The notes beneath the pieces were generated by a model, which worked only from the letters and a program-made list of their open reading frames with translations, did no database searches and had not been told where the DNA came from. This document shows positions 36,480 through 47,600 of a DNA stretch of 64,000 nucleotides, in pieces. Origin of the DNA: Dromaius novaehollandiae (Eukaryota; Chordata; Aves; Casuariiformes; Dromaiidae); contig NC_088100.1 of NCBI RefSeq assembly GCF_036370855.1, positions 107,924,387 through 107,988,386 of the forward strand, read 5' to 3'. Positions within the stretch are counted from its first letter, which is position 1. Each line of letters begins with the position of its first letter. The position numbers and the translations under genes were made by a program.

Positions 36480-37603
36480 CTGGAAAATAAAATTAGTATA
36501 GTGTGAGACTCTATATCCCATTAGATTTTTAGTTGCTTATTGACAGGTATCTTTTGTTAAGTATTTAGAAAATCCTGAATGTTATACTCAGCCTAAAAAC
36601 TGTACCCTTTTATGAAGAAATTTTAAAAGAACACAAATAAAATGTGACATACTGGTCTTACAGACTTTCTCAATCATTTCTCTCTGATGTATACAGCAAG
36701 CGTATCACACTTCAAAAGGGGAAAAAGGCAGCTCTGACAGCACTGTCTTGTGCAGATCCACCATACATGGATCGTTATGATATGTATTTTATGATATGAT
36801 ATGTATTTTGAATTGGGAGTGAGGAAGAAATTTGGAAAGGATTGTGCAGCTATTGCATTTTCTAGACTGGGGTTTTGCACTGGAGTGCACCAGTCCACCC
36901 TTGACTGGTGGACTTACATGCTGAGAAATTCACTATCAAGTAGTCCATCAGCATGCTGTAGCTCTTGAAACAGGGGAATTAGAGGGGAAAAGGGAGTTTT
37001 GCCAGCTGGGGTGTGAGCCACAAAGTCCTAAGGGGAATGACCTAGCGCATATTCTTGAAACAGTTACAAAACTTTTCTGCTAGGCTTGGGATTCGTAAGT
37101 ACACTTTAAGGGAAACACAAATTTTGATAACTTCAAGATTGATACTTAGTTATGTTTAAAAAAAAAAAAAAAAAGTCTAATCTGTCCTGTAATCTATTTT
37201 GTCCTGTCATAAGTAGAACTTAATTTCTGCACTGAAAAAAAAAAAAAAATCCTAAGGATGTAAGGAAAAAGCATTGCTAAAACTACTCTTGGAATGTTTA
37301 AATTGCAAAGGTACCTGGAAAGGATTTTAAGCAGAGTAACTCGTTAATGCACACAGCTGTGCAAGTCCCTAACGTGCTTTTAAAAGTGACAGGCTTCAGG
37401 GGCGGATTTCTCCCTCCCCCTCCGGACGGCCCTGCTCCTAGCCACGCGGGCACTGCCGGGCTGGCCGGGCTGCCCCCCACCCGTGGCCCCGGCCCACGCC
37501 CGGGCCTACCTGGGGGTGCTCCGCCGTGACGGTGGTGATGCCCAAGCCCCGCAGGTGCTGCTCCAGCACCTCCCGCAGCCTGTGGCGGCCTCGGCGCAGC
37601 CAT
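36042..37603 (-). CDS. PRORSD1: PRORSD1 (PrdX/ProXp-ala-type tRNA-editing domain protein)
   Basis: Free-standing homologue of the prolyl-tRNA synthetase editing (YbaK-like) domain. Relatives hydrolyse mischarged Ala-tRNA(Pro), and activity here is inferred from family. Two exons are visible: 37510 and above (end REVLEQHLRGLGITTVTAEHPQ in one frame) and 36479-36042 (VFTVEEMMPYVQHMKGGHSK through HDPIIIHFDENIK, 145 residues and stop). The joined reading matches remembered mouse Prorsd1. The problem is the start: the well-placed ATG at 37603-37601 (GCCATGG context) is one base out of frame with the conserved reading. The only in-frame ATG is at 37929, which would add a long low-complexity leader. 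The human gene is a pseudogene (PRORSD1P), so damage here is plausible, but exon 2 looks intact. Confidence 0.8.
36480..37509. other. PRORSD1 intron, 1.0 kb
   Basis: Contains two poly-A runs (about 37158-37174 and 37236-37250). No gene seen. Confidence 0.7.
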
Positions 37604-37930
37604 GGCAGCCCGCTGCCCCCGCCGCGCCGCCCACCCGCCACGCCACCCACCCGCCACGCCACCCACACGTCACCACGCGTTAGCTTTGACGTTACGGAGG
37701 AGATGCTAAGGCACAACCTTTCCTGAGCGTTTTCACAGTACAGTGTTCTTCCTCTGCCTTTCACACGAGAAACTAGAGCGTCTCTTTGCTGCAGTCGCGT
37801 CTCTGTGAAGTAGCAGAGGCTGGACGCGACTGAGGAGAGCTGCTGTGGAGCGAGCAGATCCCCCAAGGCCAGGGCAGCAGCGGCCTCAGCTGCCGAGGAA
37901 GACCCCTTTCTCTGCCAGCGTAAATGCAAC
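37400..37930. promoter_or_regulatory. CpG-rich island at PRORSD1 5' end
   Basis: Abrupt rise in G+C and CpG within AT-rich surroundings, covering PRORSD1 exon 1 and the sequence upstream on the minus strand. Typical of a housekeeping promoter; the exact start site is not visible. Confidence 0.65.
37510..37603 (-). CDS. PRORSD1: PRORSD1 exon 1, start codon unresolved
   Basis: Minus-strand donor GTAGGC begins at 37509, and GAG CAC CCC CAG joins in phase to exon 2. The conserved helix LREVLEQHLRGLGITTVTAE is readable, but ATG at 37603 reads MAAPRPPQAAGG in another frame. The 94 bases from ATG to donor are 3n+1. Confidence 0.6.
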
Positions 37931-39840
37931 GTCTTGAGTTTTGTGTCTCCTGTGCTAGGGAGACTTGTGCAGAGCCTGTGAGATTTACCTTTCCCATTTC
38001 AGAGTGATTTGCCAGCCTCGATTAAGAATTCAGAAGCTATTCTGGAAGTTGATACGTTCTGATGAAGAATACAGGGCTGGATTTGCCAGCAAATAAGACC
38101 TGTGAACAGTTTTTAAGCAAGAAGCTAGCTGTAAATTGAATGCATTTGCATTAACTTTGGATAAGAAAAAAGCCCTAAGCTTCAGACTTAAATATAATGA
38201 CTGTGTTAATGCAATAATCTTGTAATAGTTCTAAGTTAGGATTTTTTTTTAAGTTAGATCTAAAGTGCGTGAACACGGTGCGCTTCAAATAATTAGCAGT
38301 CTTGGTCATCTGGTCAAACTCAAAGCAAGGCCAACTGAGATCGGGTTGCTGAGGTCCTTATCATAAAATCATAAAATAAGATTTTGAATAGTATCTAAGA
38401 TGTCTGTTTCATGCTCTGCAGATAGATGAATAGAAGTAATTTGCAGGGACAATTAGTTGTATAAACCTATCTTCTAGCTATGAGTATGACAAGAAGGGTT
38501 AAATCTATTCAAGAATGTGCTCAGAAATGCAAGCTGCTTTACCAGGGAAGTGGATGTTATAAGCCATATTATATGTCATCTTTGGGTCTTTCCTACAACC
38601 TTTGACATTTAAGTACTGTAGTGTTTTTACCATGGTTTAGTTTTCAGAATATTTTTCCCTTTTTATATTTGGAGAAACTGAGGTGTTAGCAATTACAAGC
38701 TGCAGCCAACTCAAATTTTGGGAGTCTATGCACAGCTGTGATGATGCACACCTTGTGCAGATCAGCCTTATGTTAATTTCCTTTCAGGAGAGATTTTAAT
38801 TCACAGACACAGCTGAAGAACTACACAATCTATCCTTAAGAAAAAGGCAGGGGGAGACCACCTTGTGCAGTAGTGGCACAATGTACATTCACAAACAACA
38901 GAAAGCAGGCTTAAGTTTAAATGGTTATTAGTTTTATTTTTTCCCATTTTCTTAGTTTGCTTATACATGCAAGAATATTTTTTTCTTTTTTGCTGTTTTT
39001 TTTTTTGGTTATAGTTGTGAAAACTTCCTCAAGTCTTCTAGACTAAGGGTAGAGAAACTCTCCCTAAATGACCCTGTGCATTTTAATTTTTCAGATTGTA
39101 CCTAGGAAATTCATTGGCAGATTGTGCCTTCAAAAATGCAGGATGTGCTTTTTGTCAGTACTCAGTATCACGAAGGACCAAACAGGCAAATATGAAGAGT
39201 AGCAAGATACCGAGGGCAGCCAAAGCTGTAGCTACTGCCTATTTTAAGCGTAGAAAAGTGGTTGTGTGAACTACTGCAAGCTCTGTGCTACATGCAGTAC
39301 ATGTAAAATGCACAGTCTGAACCTACGGGGAAGATATTATAGTTATTACTCATAACACAATTTGCAATAGCCAGATGTATATATAGATCACTATAAAAAC
39401 AGTACTGTCCCAAGAGCACCCTAAGATTAAAGGATGTCTTATGATGTAACTGGGATTATCTCTGGGTTGTACAAATGGTATTAAAAAGGGAACATTAAGG
39501 ATTTTTCAAAAACTATTTACAAACCTCCCTCTTAGGATTTTTTCTAGTCTATTAAACTGATGTTATTTTACAGATGCCAAATTAGAACTCCTATTAAAAA
39601 AAATAACTTCAGCCATTTTAAAAACTTTAGATTGGGGGTGGGTGGAAATAGATTGCAAAGAAAAGCAATTTTTTTTCCTGGTATGCAAGAGAACCTGAAA
39701 TTCAAGCATATACAATTATGACTACTCAGAAATGAAGCAGCCTGAATTTTCTCGCAAACACCTTGACGCTTGTGCACAATTTTATGCAGAAAGCCCTTGG
39801 CAAGCGTTAAATGATTTGTTTTTGTTAAGTCTGTGCCAGG
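37931..39840. other. Intergenic spacer PRORSD1-MTIF2 (divergent)
   Basis: About 1.9 kb of AT-rich sequence between two divergent promoters. No gene or repeat family recognised. Confidence 0.65.
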
Positions 39841-39849
39841 TCACCATCT

Positions 39850-40560
39850 GCTTCCGGCGCGCGCTGCGCTGCGCATCGAGGCGGCCGGACGTGACCAGCC
39901 GAAGACCCGCTGCCTCACGGCGGCGCCCGGCGGGCTCCCGAGGCCTCCGCATCGCCCCGCCCCCACAGCCCGCCCAGCCGTTAAGCGCGCGCGCCGCCAG
40001 GCGCCACTGCGCCTGCGCAGCGCGGGGCTGTCGCCCTCCGGCAGCGGCTGCCTTTCTGCGGCGCGCATGCGCGCCCCAGCGGCGCACCGCCCCCGGGCGC
40101 CACGTGCTGCCGCGACATCCGGTGTCCGCGCCGAGGGCGCTTCCGGCAGGTGGAAGGAGCGGGAAGCGGAGGGGGGGAGCGCCGAGGCGGCCGTTGGTGG
40201 CGCGCGGGGATCGTTGGGTTGCCCCCCTCCCCCCAGCCGCGGCGCGGAGGACGAGGGACCGCCCGGGCCCGTCGGCGGCCTGATGGCGGAGAACCCAGGG
40301 AGGCGCTGTGCGCGGCCCCAGCTGCGGAGAGGCGAGGCCTGCCCGCGGCCGGGGTGGTCCCGGAGCCTCACCCGGATATCCGCTGCCCGCGGCGGGGGGA
40401 GGGGCCTGCCGGTGATAGGCCGCGGGTGCTGCGCTGCCCCCTGGGCTGCCAGCTTCAGGGGGCACCGTGGTTCGCGTGGTTGCGGCGTAGTCCCGTTAAC
40501 GGCAGGGTGCGGCTGCTTCTCGGGCAGGTGTGCTTGTGCCTGGGGTGAAAGCTTGCGGCC
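39850..40560 (+). promoter_or_regulatory. MTIF2: CpG-island promoter of MTIF2
   Basis: Very GC-rich block. It contains NRF1-like sites TGCGCCTGCGCA (40008-40019) and the palindrome GCGCGCATGCGCGC (40061-40074), an E-box CACGTG (40101-40106), and ETS cores CTTCCGG near 39850 and at 40140-40146. NRF1 and ETS sites are usual in promoters of mitochondrial translation genes. The non-coding first exon must lie here; its donor is not determined. Confidence 0.75.
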
Positions 40561-41673
40561 TGGGTGCGGTTCCAGCCAAAACGAAGAGCCCAAGCACAGT
40601 GTGAGATCGAGGGACGCTTCCCTGATGGCCATTTGTGACTCAAGGGCTCGGAGAGCCGGGAGTGGTTTCTTAGCAGCTTGTAACCTCGAGTGGATTTTTT
40701 CTCTGTGAACTTGTCCAGTCTTGCCGTAACCTTTTAAGTCAGCTTTTAGTGTAAACGGTGTCTTGTGACAGTTCCACAGCTTTACTACTTCCATCCCTGT
40801 CAGGTTCTTTTTAGGGAGAAGCAAATAGGTTGCTGGTTGATTACTTTGCCTTCTGCTTACTTCTTGTAGGTTTCTTGATACAGCAGTGTTTTTAAGGGAA
40901 CAGCAGGCATTCTGAGAATAGCATTTCAAAGTGTTTGGAGCTCCTTGGAAGATGGTACAAAAGCATCTCTGAGAGAGGATATAGAAGGTATTGAGAAAGG
41001 GGTCACTGAGTAAGGAAAACAGAAGTATAACAGTGGAGAAGTAGATGGGAGCTATGAAACAGCCAATTTTGAGCAAGAAGAGAAGTTTGTATAGGATATT
41101 GTACAGAATAGTTAAAAGAGTAACAAAACAAAATTGAGGTAGTTAAAACAAGATGTAAGATGATGTGAGAGAAGCATCTCGTAAAGATTATTTTCGAAGC
41201 CATGTCTTAACCTGGAAGAACATCTCCATCCATGTAACAAAACAGATTTTATTACAATGCCACAGTCTTCTAGTATTGTTGTATGCTCATGTAAACAGGG
41301 TTTTGCAGATTTGCTTTACTGGCTTAGAGAGGTAGGTTACCTCAGTATAGCCAGAAAAGTGGAAATCTCAAAGTGTTGCAGAACTCAAAGTGGAGATTTC
41401 AGTAATTTATACTAAAGATGATCAGCAAAAAAACAGGAATGATTTGTAAGCTGTGACATGATTAATAAACATAGTGAAAGTGGGGGAAGGTGGAGCCTTT
41501 AGGGAAACTGAATAACTGGGACAGTTACTAAGTATTTCAACTTTTACAGTATTAGAAAATGCCTGTTTTGAAACATTATAATGTTTGAGCTTCTCGACCT
41601 TATCAGTATTATCATAGGAAATAGCACATTTCAGCTTTGAGGCTGTATTTCAACATGTCCTTTTTGTTTTCAG

Positions 41674-44600
41674 TGAAGAAATGAATTGGGGGTTGATACT
41701 GAAGTTTGAAAATCTGTTCCAGTTACGCTGTGCTTGCAGGCAGCTGCATGCTCTGTCCCACAGAAAAGTTTACAGAACACAATGGAAGCCTGTACAGTCA
41801 TCTGTGTATCCCATATGGTCCGTTCATCTGTACCCACAGCTCTGGCAAACAGACAAATTAATCAGTGTTGCCTTACCACATTACAGACATCTAGCTACAA
41901 AGGAGGTAATTAATGGAATTCAGTAATCTCTGTTTCTGTGTGAAATTTCAAAGCACAAGAAATCACTTTGAACATTTTCATTACAAAAATGGAACCTTTA
42001 TATGTAGTAAGCTTCTTGTGAACAGGATTCATGTAATTATGAGTATCGAGAAGTATTATAATTTTGTAAGATAAAATGTACTAATGTATGTAGGAGTGTA
42101 TTGTGACTCCGTCTCAAATGTTCGCTTGCAGTATTTGTACCTGCAGTATCATGACTCTTGCAGGGGCAGGAGAAAATGATCATAAACAAAAATGAAAATT
42201 TTGTTAAATTTTCCTTGCTGTGAAAAATGAAGAAAAAAATACATGATATTTTAAACATTCAGTGTGATGTTTTAAATGATTCATTTATTGTAATTCATTT
42301 GTAATGTAGATAAAAAGATGTGTTTACAACATATCATGTAAGGTCATTGTCTCTTTAATGTTGTTTTTATTATTTCTTAGTTTATGCCAGCTATGTGTTC
42401 CTATATACCTGTCTAATTCCATGTAGGAGAAGAAAAAGAACAGAAAGAAATTGCCATTGACAAAAGGTGAAGTTGAGATAAGGCAGAAAATGACTGTTGA
42501 AGAACTTGCAAGAGCTATGGGTAAAGATGTAGGTGAGAGCCTGTTCTGTTGTTTGAGATGCATTACAACTATTACGGTTCAATCAATCATGATGTTTTCA
42601 TGACCAGTAAGGGCAAAGATGTGCTAAGATGGTATTGGTAAGCGATTACTAGTCCCTTTTTTAGCAAGGTAGATTGTACCTGTACCGAAATGCCTGTCCT
42701 GTCTGGCTGTGTGTTTCTGAGATAGACTTGTAAAATATGTCCTGTGTTTCTGCTACCAAAGAAGGTGGAATATGAAGAGACTTAGCAAATTTCTTTCCTT
42801 CCTGAATCATTTGTTAGCTATTTGGTTCAGGTCAGTTTCAGTCGTTTTCTTCTTAGGAATTAATGGGAAATAAGCTATGAAAATCTGAGTGAAAAATAAT
42901 ATCTTAGCATTTAATGAGGCAATCATTTTCACTAAACCTTTCCGAATCAGATTGTTGTGAGTATGTAGTGCAACAGGAACCTTTACATAAATGTAACTGA
43001 AGCAAAAATGCTTTGTGAATTAAATTTATTTGCAAGGTATCAATTACTAATGAAGAAAGTCTGAGTGATATTAAAGGGTATTTCTGTTGCACGTATTTTT
43101 TGATGGATGAAGAATTGTTAATTGTATTCATCTTTTCTTTAGATCATATATATGAAGCCCTACTATACACAGATATTGACTTTGATTCACTAGAACCAGA
43201 TTCTATCTTATATGAAGACTACATCAAGTTAATTGTTAAAAAATCGGGAATGAAGTATAAATCAGCAAAACTGAAAGAAGAAAAAGAAAAAGAAAATACG
43301 GATGCTGTAAAAAGGTAAAATGTGAACTGGTTTTTTTGACTGTTTTTAACTCTTTGTTTCTGCAAGTGTTTTTCATATACTATGCTTTCTTTCTTGAATA
43401 GTATGTTAATGATACCTGGTATGGTCATGATCTAATAATATTTAAAAGGTACAGTTTACTGTTTTGATTTCTTTTCCCGTAAATCTGATGCTCTGATTTG
43501 ATTTAAGTGGTTTTGTGGTTTTTTTTTTTTTTTTTTTTTAGGAAAGCTGGTTCTTTAATTTACTGAATTGCTGTAGTAATTGATGTGGAAGTAAGACTGA
43601 GTGCTAAGAGGGCAGACTGCATGATGTAGCTAGGATCTGTGATTATGTTTTTGTATGGGGGGAAGCAAGGCTGACCTGCTCATCACTACGTTCTGGTAAA
43701 TGACTGTTCATGGAATGTGACTTAGTAAACATTTTTGGTATTTACAAAACATGGTTTTGTTCTAATTGTAGGCCTCCTGCAGACCCAGCGGTATTAACCC
43801 CCCGGCCTGCAGTTGTTACTATACTGGGCCATGTTGATCATGGGAAAACAACTTTACTTGACAGTCTGCGAAAAACTCAGGTGGCATCAATGGAAGCAGG
43901 AGGCATTACACAACACATTGGTGCTTTTCTGGGTATGATTTAAGTGTGCATGTGTGTGTAAAAATAGCTTGCTGTCCATCATGTGTGATCGGCTGATTTT
44001 CTGACAGTTTATTGGGGGGGGGGGGGGAGGGGGGAGGGGGGAGGGAAATGTGTTGATGTACACAGTTAATATATAGAAATTGAAAAGAGAAATCATAAAC
44101 AATGATGTGTGGATGGAACTGTGAAGTGTATTGTCTGTACAATAGAAATAATATTTAGATTATTTTGGATTATGAAAGATCCCAGCATACTTTTTTTTTT
44201 TTTTTTTCTCCTCCTCCCTATGAGGTACAAACACCCTTGATCTCCATGCCAACTGTTATCTGTCTGCCTAAACTCTCTCTTTATTTTTAAAAAAGGTTCT
44301 TAAAGGTGTGATGTTTGACTTGGGATAGGTCAAAGCAAGCTATGTGAAATACTGCTTTTAAAATGTACCATGTATGTGTGTGTTCACAGTGCATTTGCCT
44401 TCTGGGGAAAAGATAACTTTTCTTGATACTCCTGGACATGCAGCTTTTTCAGCTATGCGAGCGAGAGGTACCAATGTTACCGATATTGTCATACTAGTTG
44501 TAGCAGCAGAAGATGGAGTAATGGAACAAACTATAGAATCCATCCAACATGCTAAAAATGCTGGAGGTACAGTGTTTGTCTTGTTAGTATTTCATTTTTA

Positions 44601-47600
44601 AGTGAGTGGCAAGCCCAGTACACAAAGCTAATATACAAGATGTGTGCGATTCACATAATGAATATGTTGTAAACAAATGTCTATTCATCTCTTGGAAGAA
44701 ACTCCTTGAATTAGCATCCATAGAGTTTGGGAACCAACTGTCCTAGTCCTGTCTCCTCCCCTGGGAAAGTGTCCAAAAATATACTGAACATTACAGTAAT
44801 ACATTAAGATAACAAAACATTTATGTGTCTGCAGACTTAGTGACTTGCAGATTTGCCAGAAAGGCAGTTGCCATTCTTTAAAGGGAATATTAAATACACA
44901 CTCAGTGCTTTGCAGTTTGTATGTGCAGTTGTCAAGAGTATCGCATTGCCCTTTCATGACTTCATTAAGTTCTTAGTGGCAGAATGTATGGGTCATGTTT
45001 TAAAGAGCATAGTTCTCTAGAATCCTAAAGATGCTAACCTTGTTCATCAAACAGGGAAGTGAAATTTAATTTGATTAAGTGGCTTTATAATAAGGTATCT
45101 CTGTTTTCATAGCTGTTGTCTCCACGACATACTGCGATCTAGAATCGTTTCTAAGTTGCTCTGAAGTTATCAATTTAGAAACCTTAGGTTTTTTTGCACA
45201 GGACTGTGGTTGGTGATACTCATTATTGTCTATATTATTTTTCTATATTTTATCTTGATTTCTGTAGATTTTAATAATGTTACTGTGGTATTGTCATCTA
45301 GATAACAACAGATTCACTATATTGGGATGCTACTCTAAATAGTGTTGCAAATTATCACAAAGGGAAAATTGACTCTTTTTCCCGATAAACAAGGAAATTA
45401 CCTATTCATATGAATGTAAGTGGTGAGAGGAGTAAACTTTGTGTACACAGAATGGTAAAATTCCATGATTTTGAAGGGAAATGAGAGAAGAATAATCTTT
45501 AGTGGTATCCGGAGTTGAAAGAATCCATAGACCAGATCTGCCTCAGTGGATCGCAGAGAAAACCTTAGTAGTAAATACAAGCTGTTTCCAAGAGAAACTC
45601 TGTAAGATCCTTCAGAAAAAAAATCTGAAATCTTACAGTACCAGAAACATCTTGTAAAATTACGGTTTCTTCCATTTTTTTCCGGTTGCATCTAGAACAA
45701 AAGTGTTTATTAAAAGACCCTTTTTCAAGTGAAAAACTTCTATAAGGACCTTTAACGTATTGTAACAAGCTCTCTTTCATTGAATTTGCTACAGTTTGCC
45801 AATTTGCTATATTTTTCATTTTGCATGTGTCCAGTCAGTTTGATTACTTTGTGATCTAAGGTTTGATTACTTGAACTTTAAAAAGGAAGAAAAATATGAA
45901 GTTATTTTGGTGGAAATGTGAAACAACTTAATTTCCAGTTAAACTGAAAACGATGTGAGAAGTTAGAGCTGCTCTGGCCTTTTTCACTTGTTGTTATTCT
46001 TATGATCAGTTTTCTTGGCTGTGTGTAAGTGATGTAGGTACTGAGAACTGCCGCTACTGCCAGCTTGGCTATATGGATCATTGTAGAGTGCTGTGAAGAA
46101 TTTTGTCATATCTGACAGCTTTTTGTGTGATTGTTTGAAGTATGTTTGAATGTCTAAAATGCCACTGAATGTCAATGTTTAGGCAACTGAATTACACTGT
46201 TGCATGGGTACTGTGATCTTCCAGTCTGTTCTGCTGCATAATGTTAGCAAACTCCAATGGCAGTAATATTTGGCCTCCATTTTTTTTCTGCTAGGATAAT
46301 TCATCCAGCCTACTTCTCGTAGCCCAGTTTTCAAGGGCTTCCTAAGGTTGCTCAGGGAATAGGCATCAAGTAAACTTTTTTTGGTCTCGTAACCTGCTGT
46401 AACCTATTACTGCAGCTGTTCTAGTGGCAGGATTCTTTGAGCAAGTCTGAGGCCTGTGTCATGCAGCATTCCCTGGCCTTGAACTTCTTGCTTTACAGAT
46501 GGGAATGAGGAAAAGTTGCTTTCCCATCTCCACTTGCACAGCGTGTGTAGGTTGGGCAAATGCTGCCTTGGGACTGCGGTAAGTGCTTGTTATGTTGGTA
46601 ATGTGTTTGTATGTTCTTTCTTTGTAGTTCCTCTTATCCTCGCTATTAACAAATGTGACAAACCTGAAGCTGATCCTGAAAGAGTGAAGAAGGAATTGCT
46701 GGCTCACGATGTGGTTTGTGAAGAGTTTGGAGGTGATGTTCAAGCTGTAAATATTTCTGCACTCAAGGTAAAGGTTTGGTGGAACAAATGGTCACCACGT
46801 TCATAGATATCCAGTATGTGCATACAGCCACATTTTTACTTGGCAGTTGGAAAATGAATGCTTAGCTTCCTGGTGTTTGATTGGACACCTTACATTAGCT
46901 AAAGCGCTGCTGGCTGTCACCAGAATCCTTGGAACATATTGCTGTCATGTTTTGAGGCTCAGACCTTTAGTGACCAATAATATCTCATTTTTCTTCTGGA
47001 AATTTTAGTGGATATTTTTCAGATTAATCCCAGTTATTATAGATATTTGTTTTCTGTGTAAGGTTAGTCCAAAATGGTGATAATGCTGTGCATGAAGATA
47101 AACATTCGAATGGGGATATAAATATCTTCCTAACACACTTGGAGACAGAGTTTTCTTGTAGACTTGCAGACAACCGATAGCTAAAAACTAAACTGAAATC
47201 TGAACTTTAATACTTGCCTTTAGTTTTGTAGTGGCCAAAGCAGCCTTGTTGAAACTGATGCAGCAGTATCTTAGGCTTATTGCTGTCTTCCTGTGCACCC
47301 CAAGCATATTCTAAAATTTCAGATAAATTCAAGACCATCTGAAGTTGTGGCCTTACGCTTCTTTAAATAAATGTATATGTAAAAATCTCTGTTCACCTCT
47401 GTAGCAAGCTTGTTGCCCTAATTCCCACAAAGCTGGGTCTTCTGACTGACAGCTTCTCTCTCTTATTCTGAGAACAAAATGTGATTAGAACAAAGAAGGA
47501 AAAAGAAAACAGATCAACACGAACACCTCAATGTAATTTTATATCTTTGCTGTCCTGGAGTCTTGAATTGGTTGTAGATATCATCAGGTTTCAGGTTGGC

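Noticed and set aside
37438-37929. 163-codon minus-strand frame taken as a whole protein
   Set aside because: Only its last 30 or so codons before the donor at 37509 resemble PRORSD1. The leader is low complexity, and the frame past the donor is intron.
39782-41076. Long open frames on both strands over the MTIF2 CpG island (up to 411 codons on the minus strand)
   Set aside because: GC-rich DNA lacks stop codons. The translations are Arg/Ala/Pro/Gly-rich with no family features, and they sit on promoter sequence.
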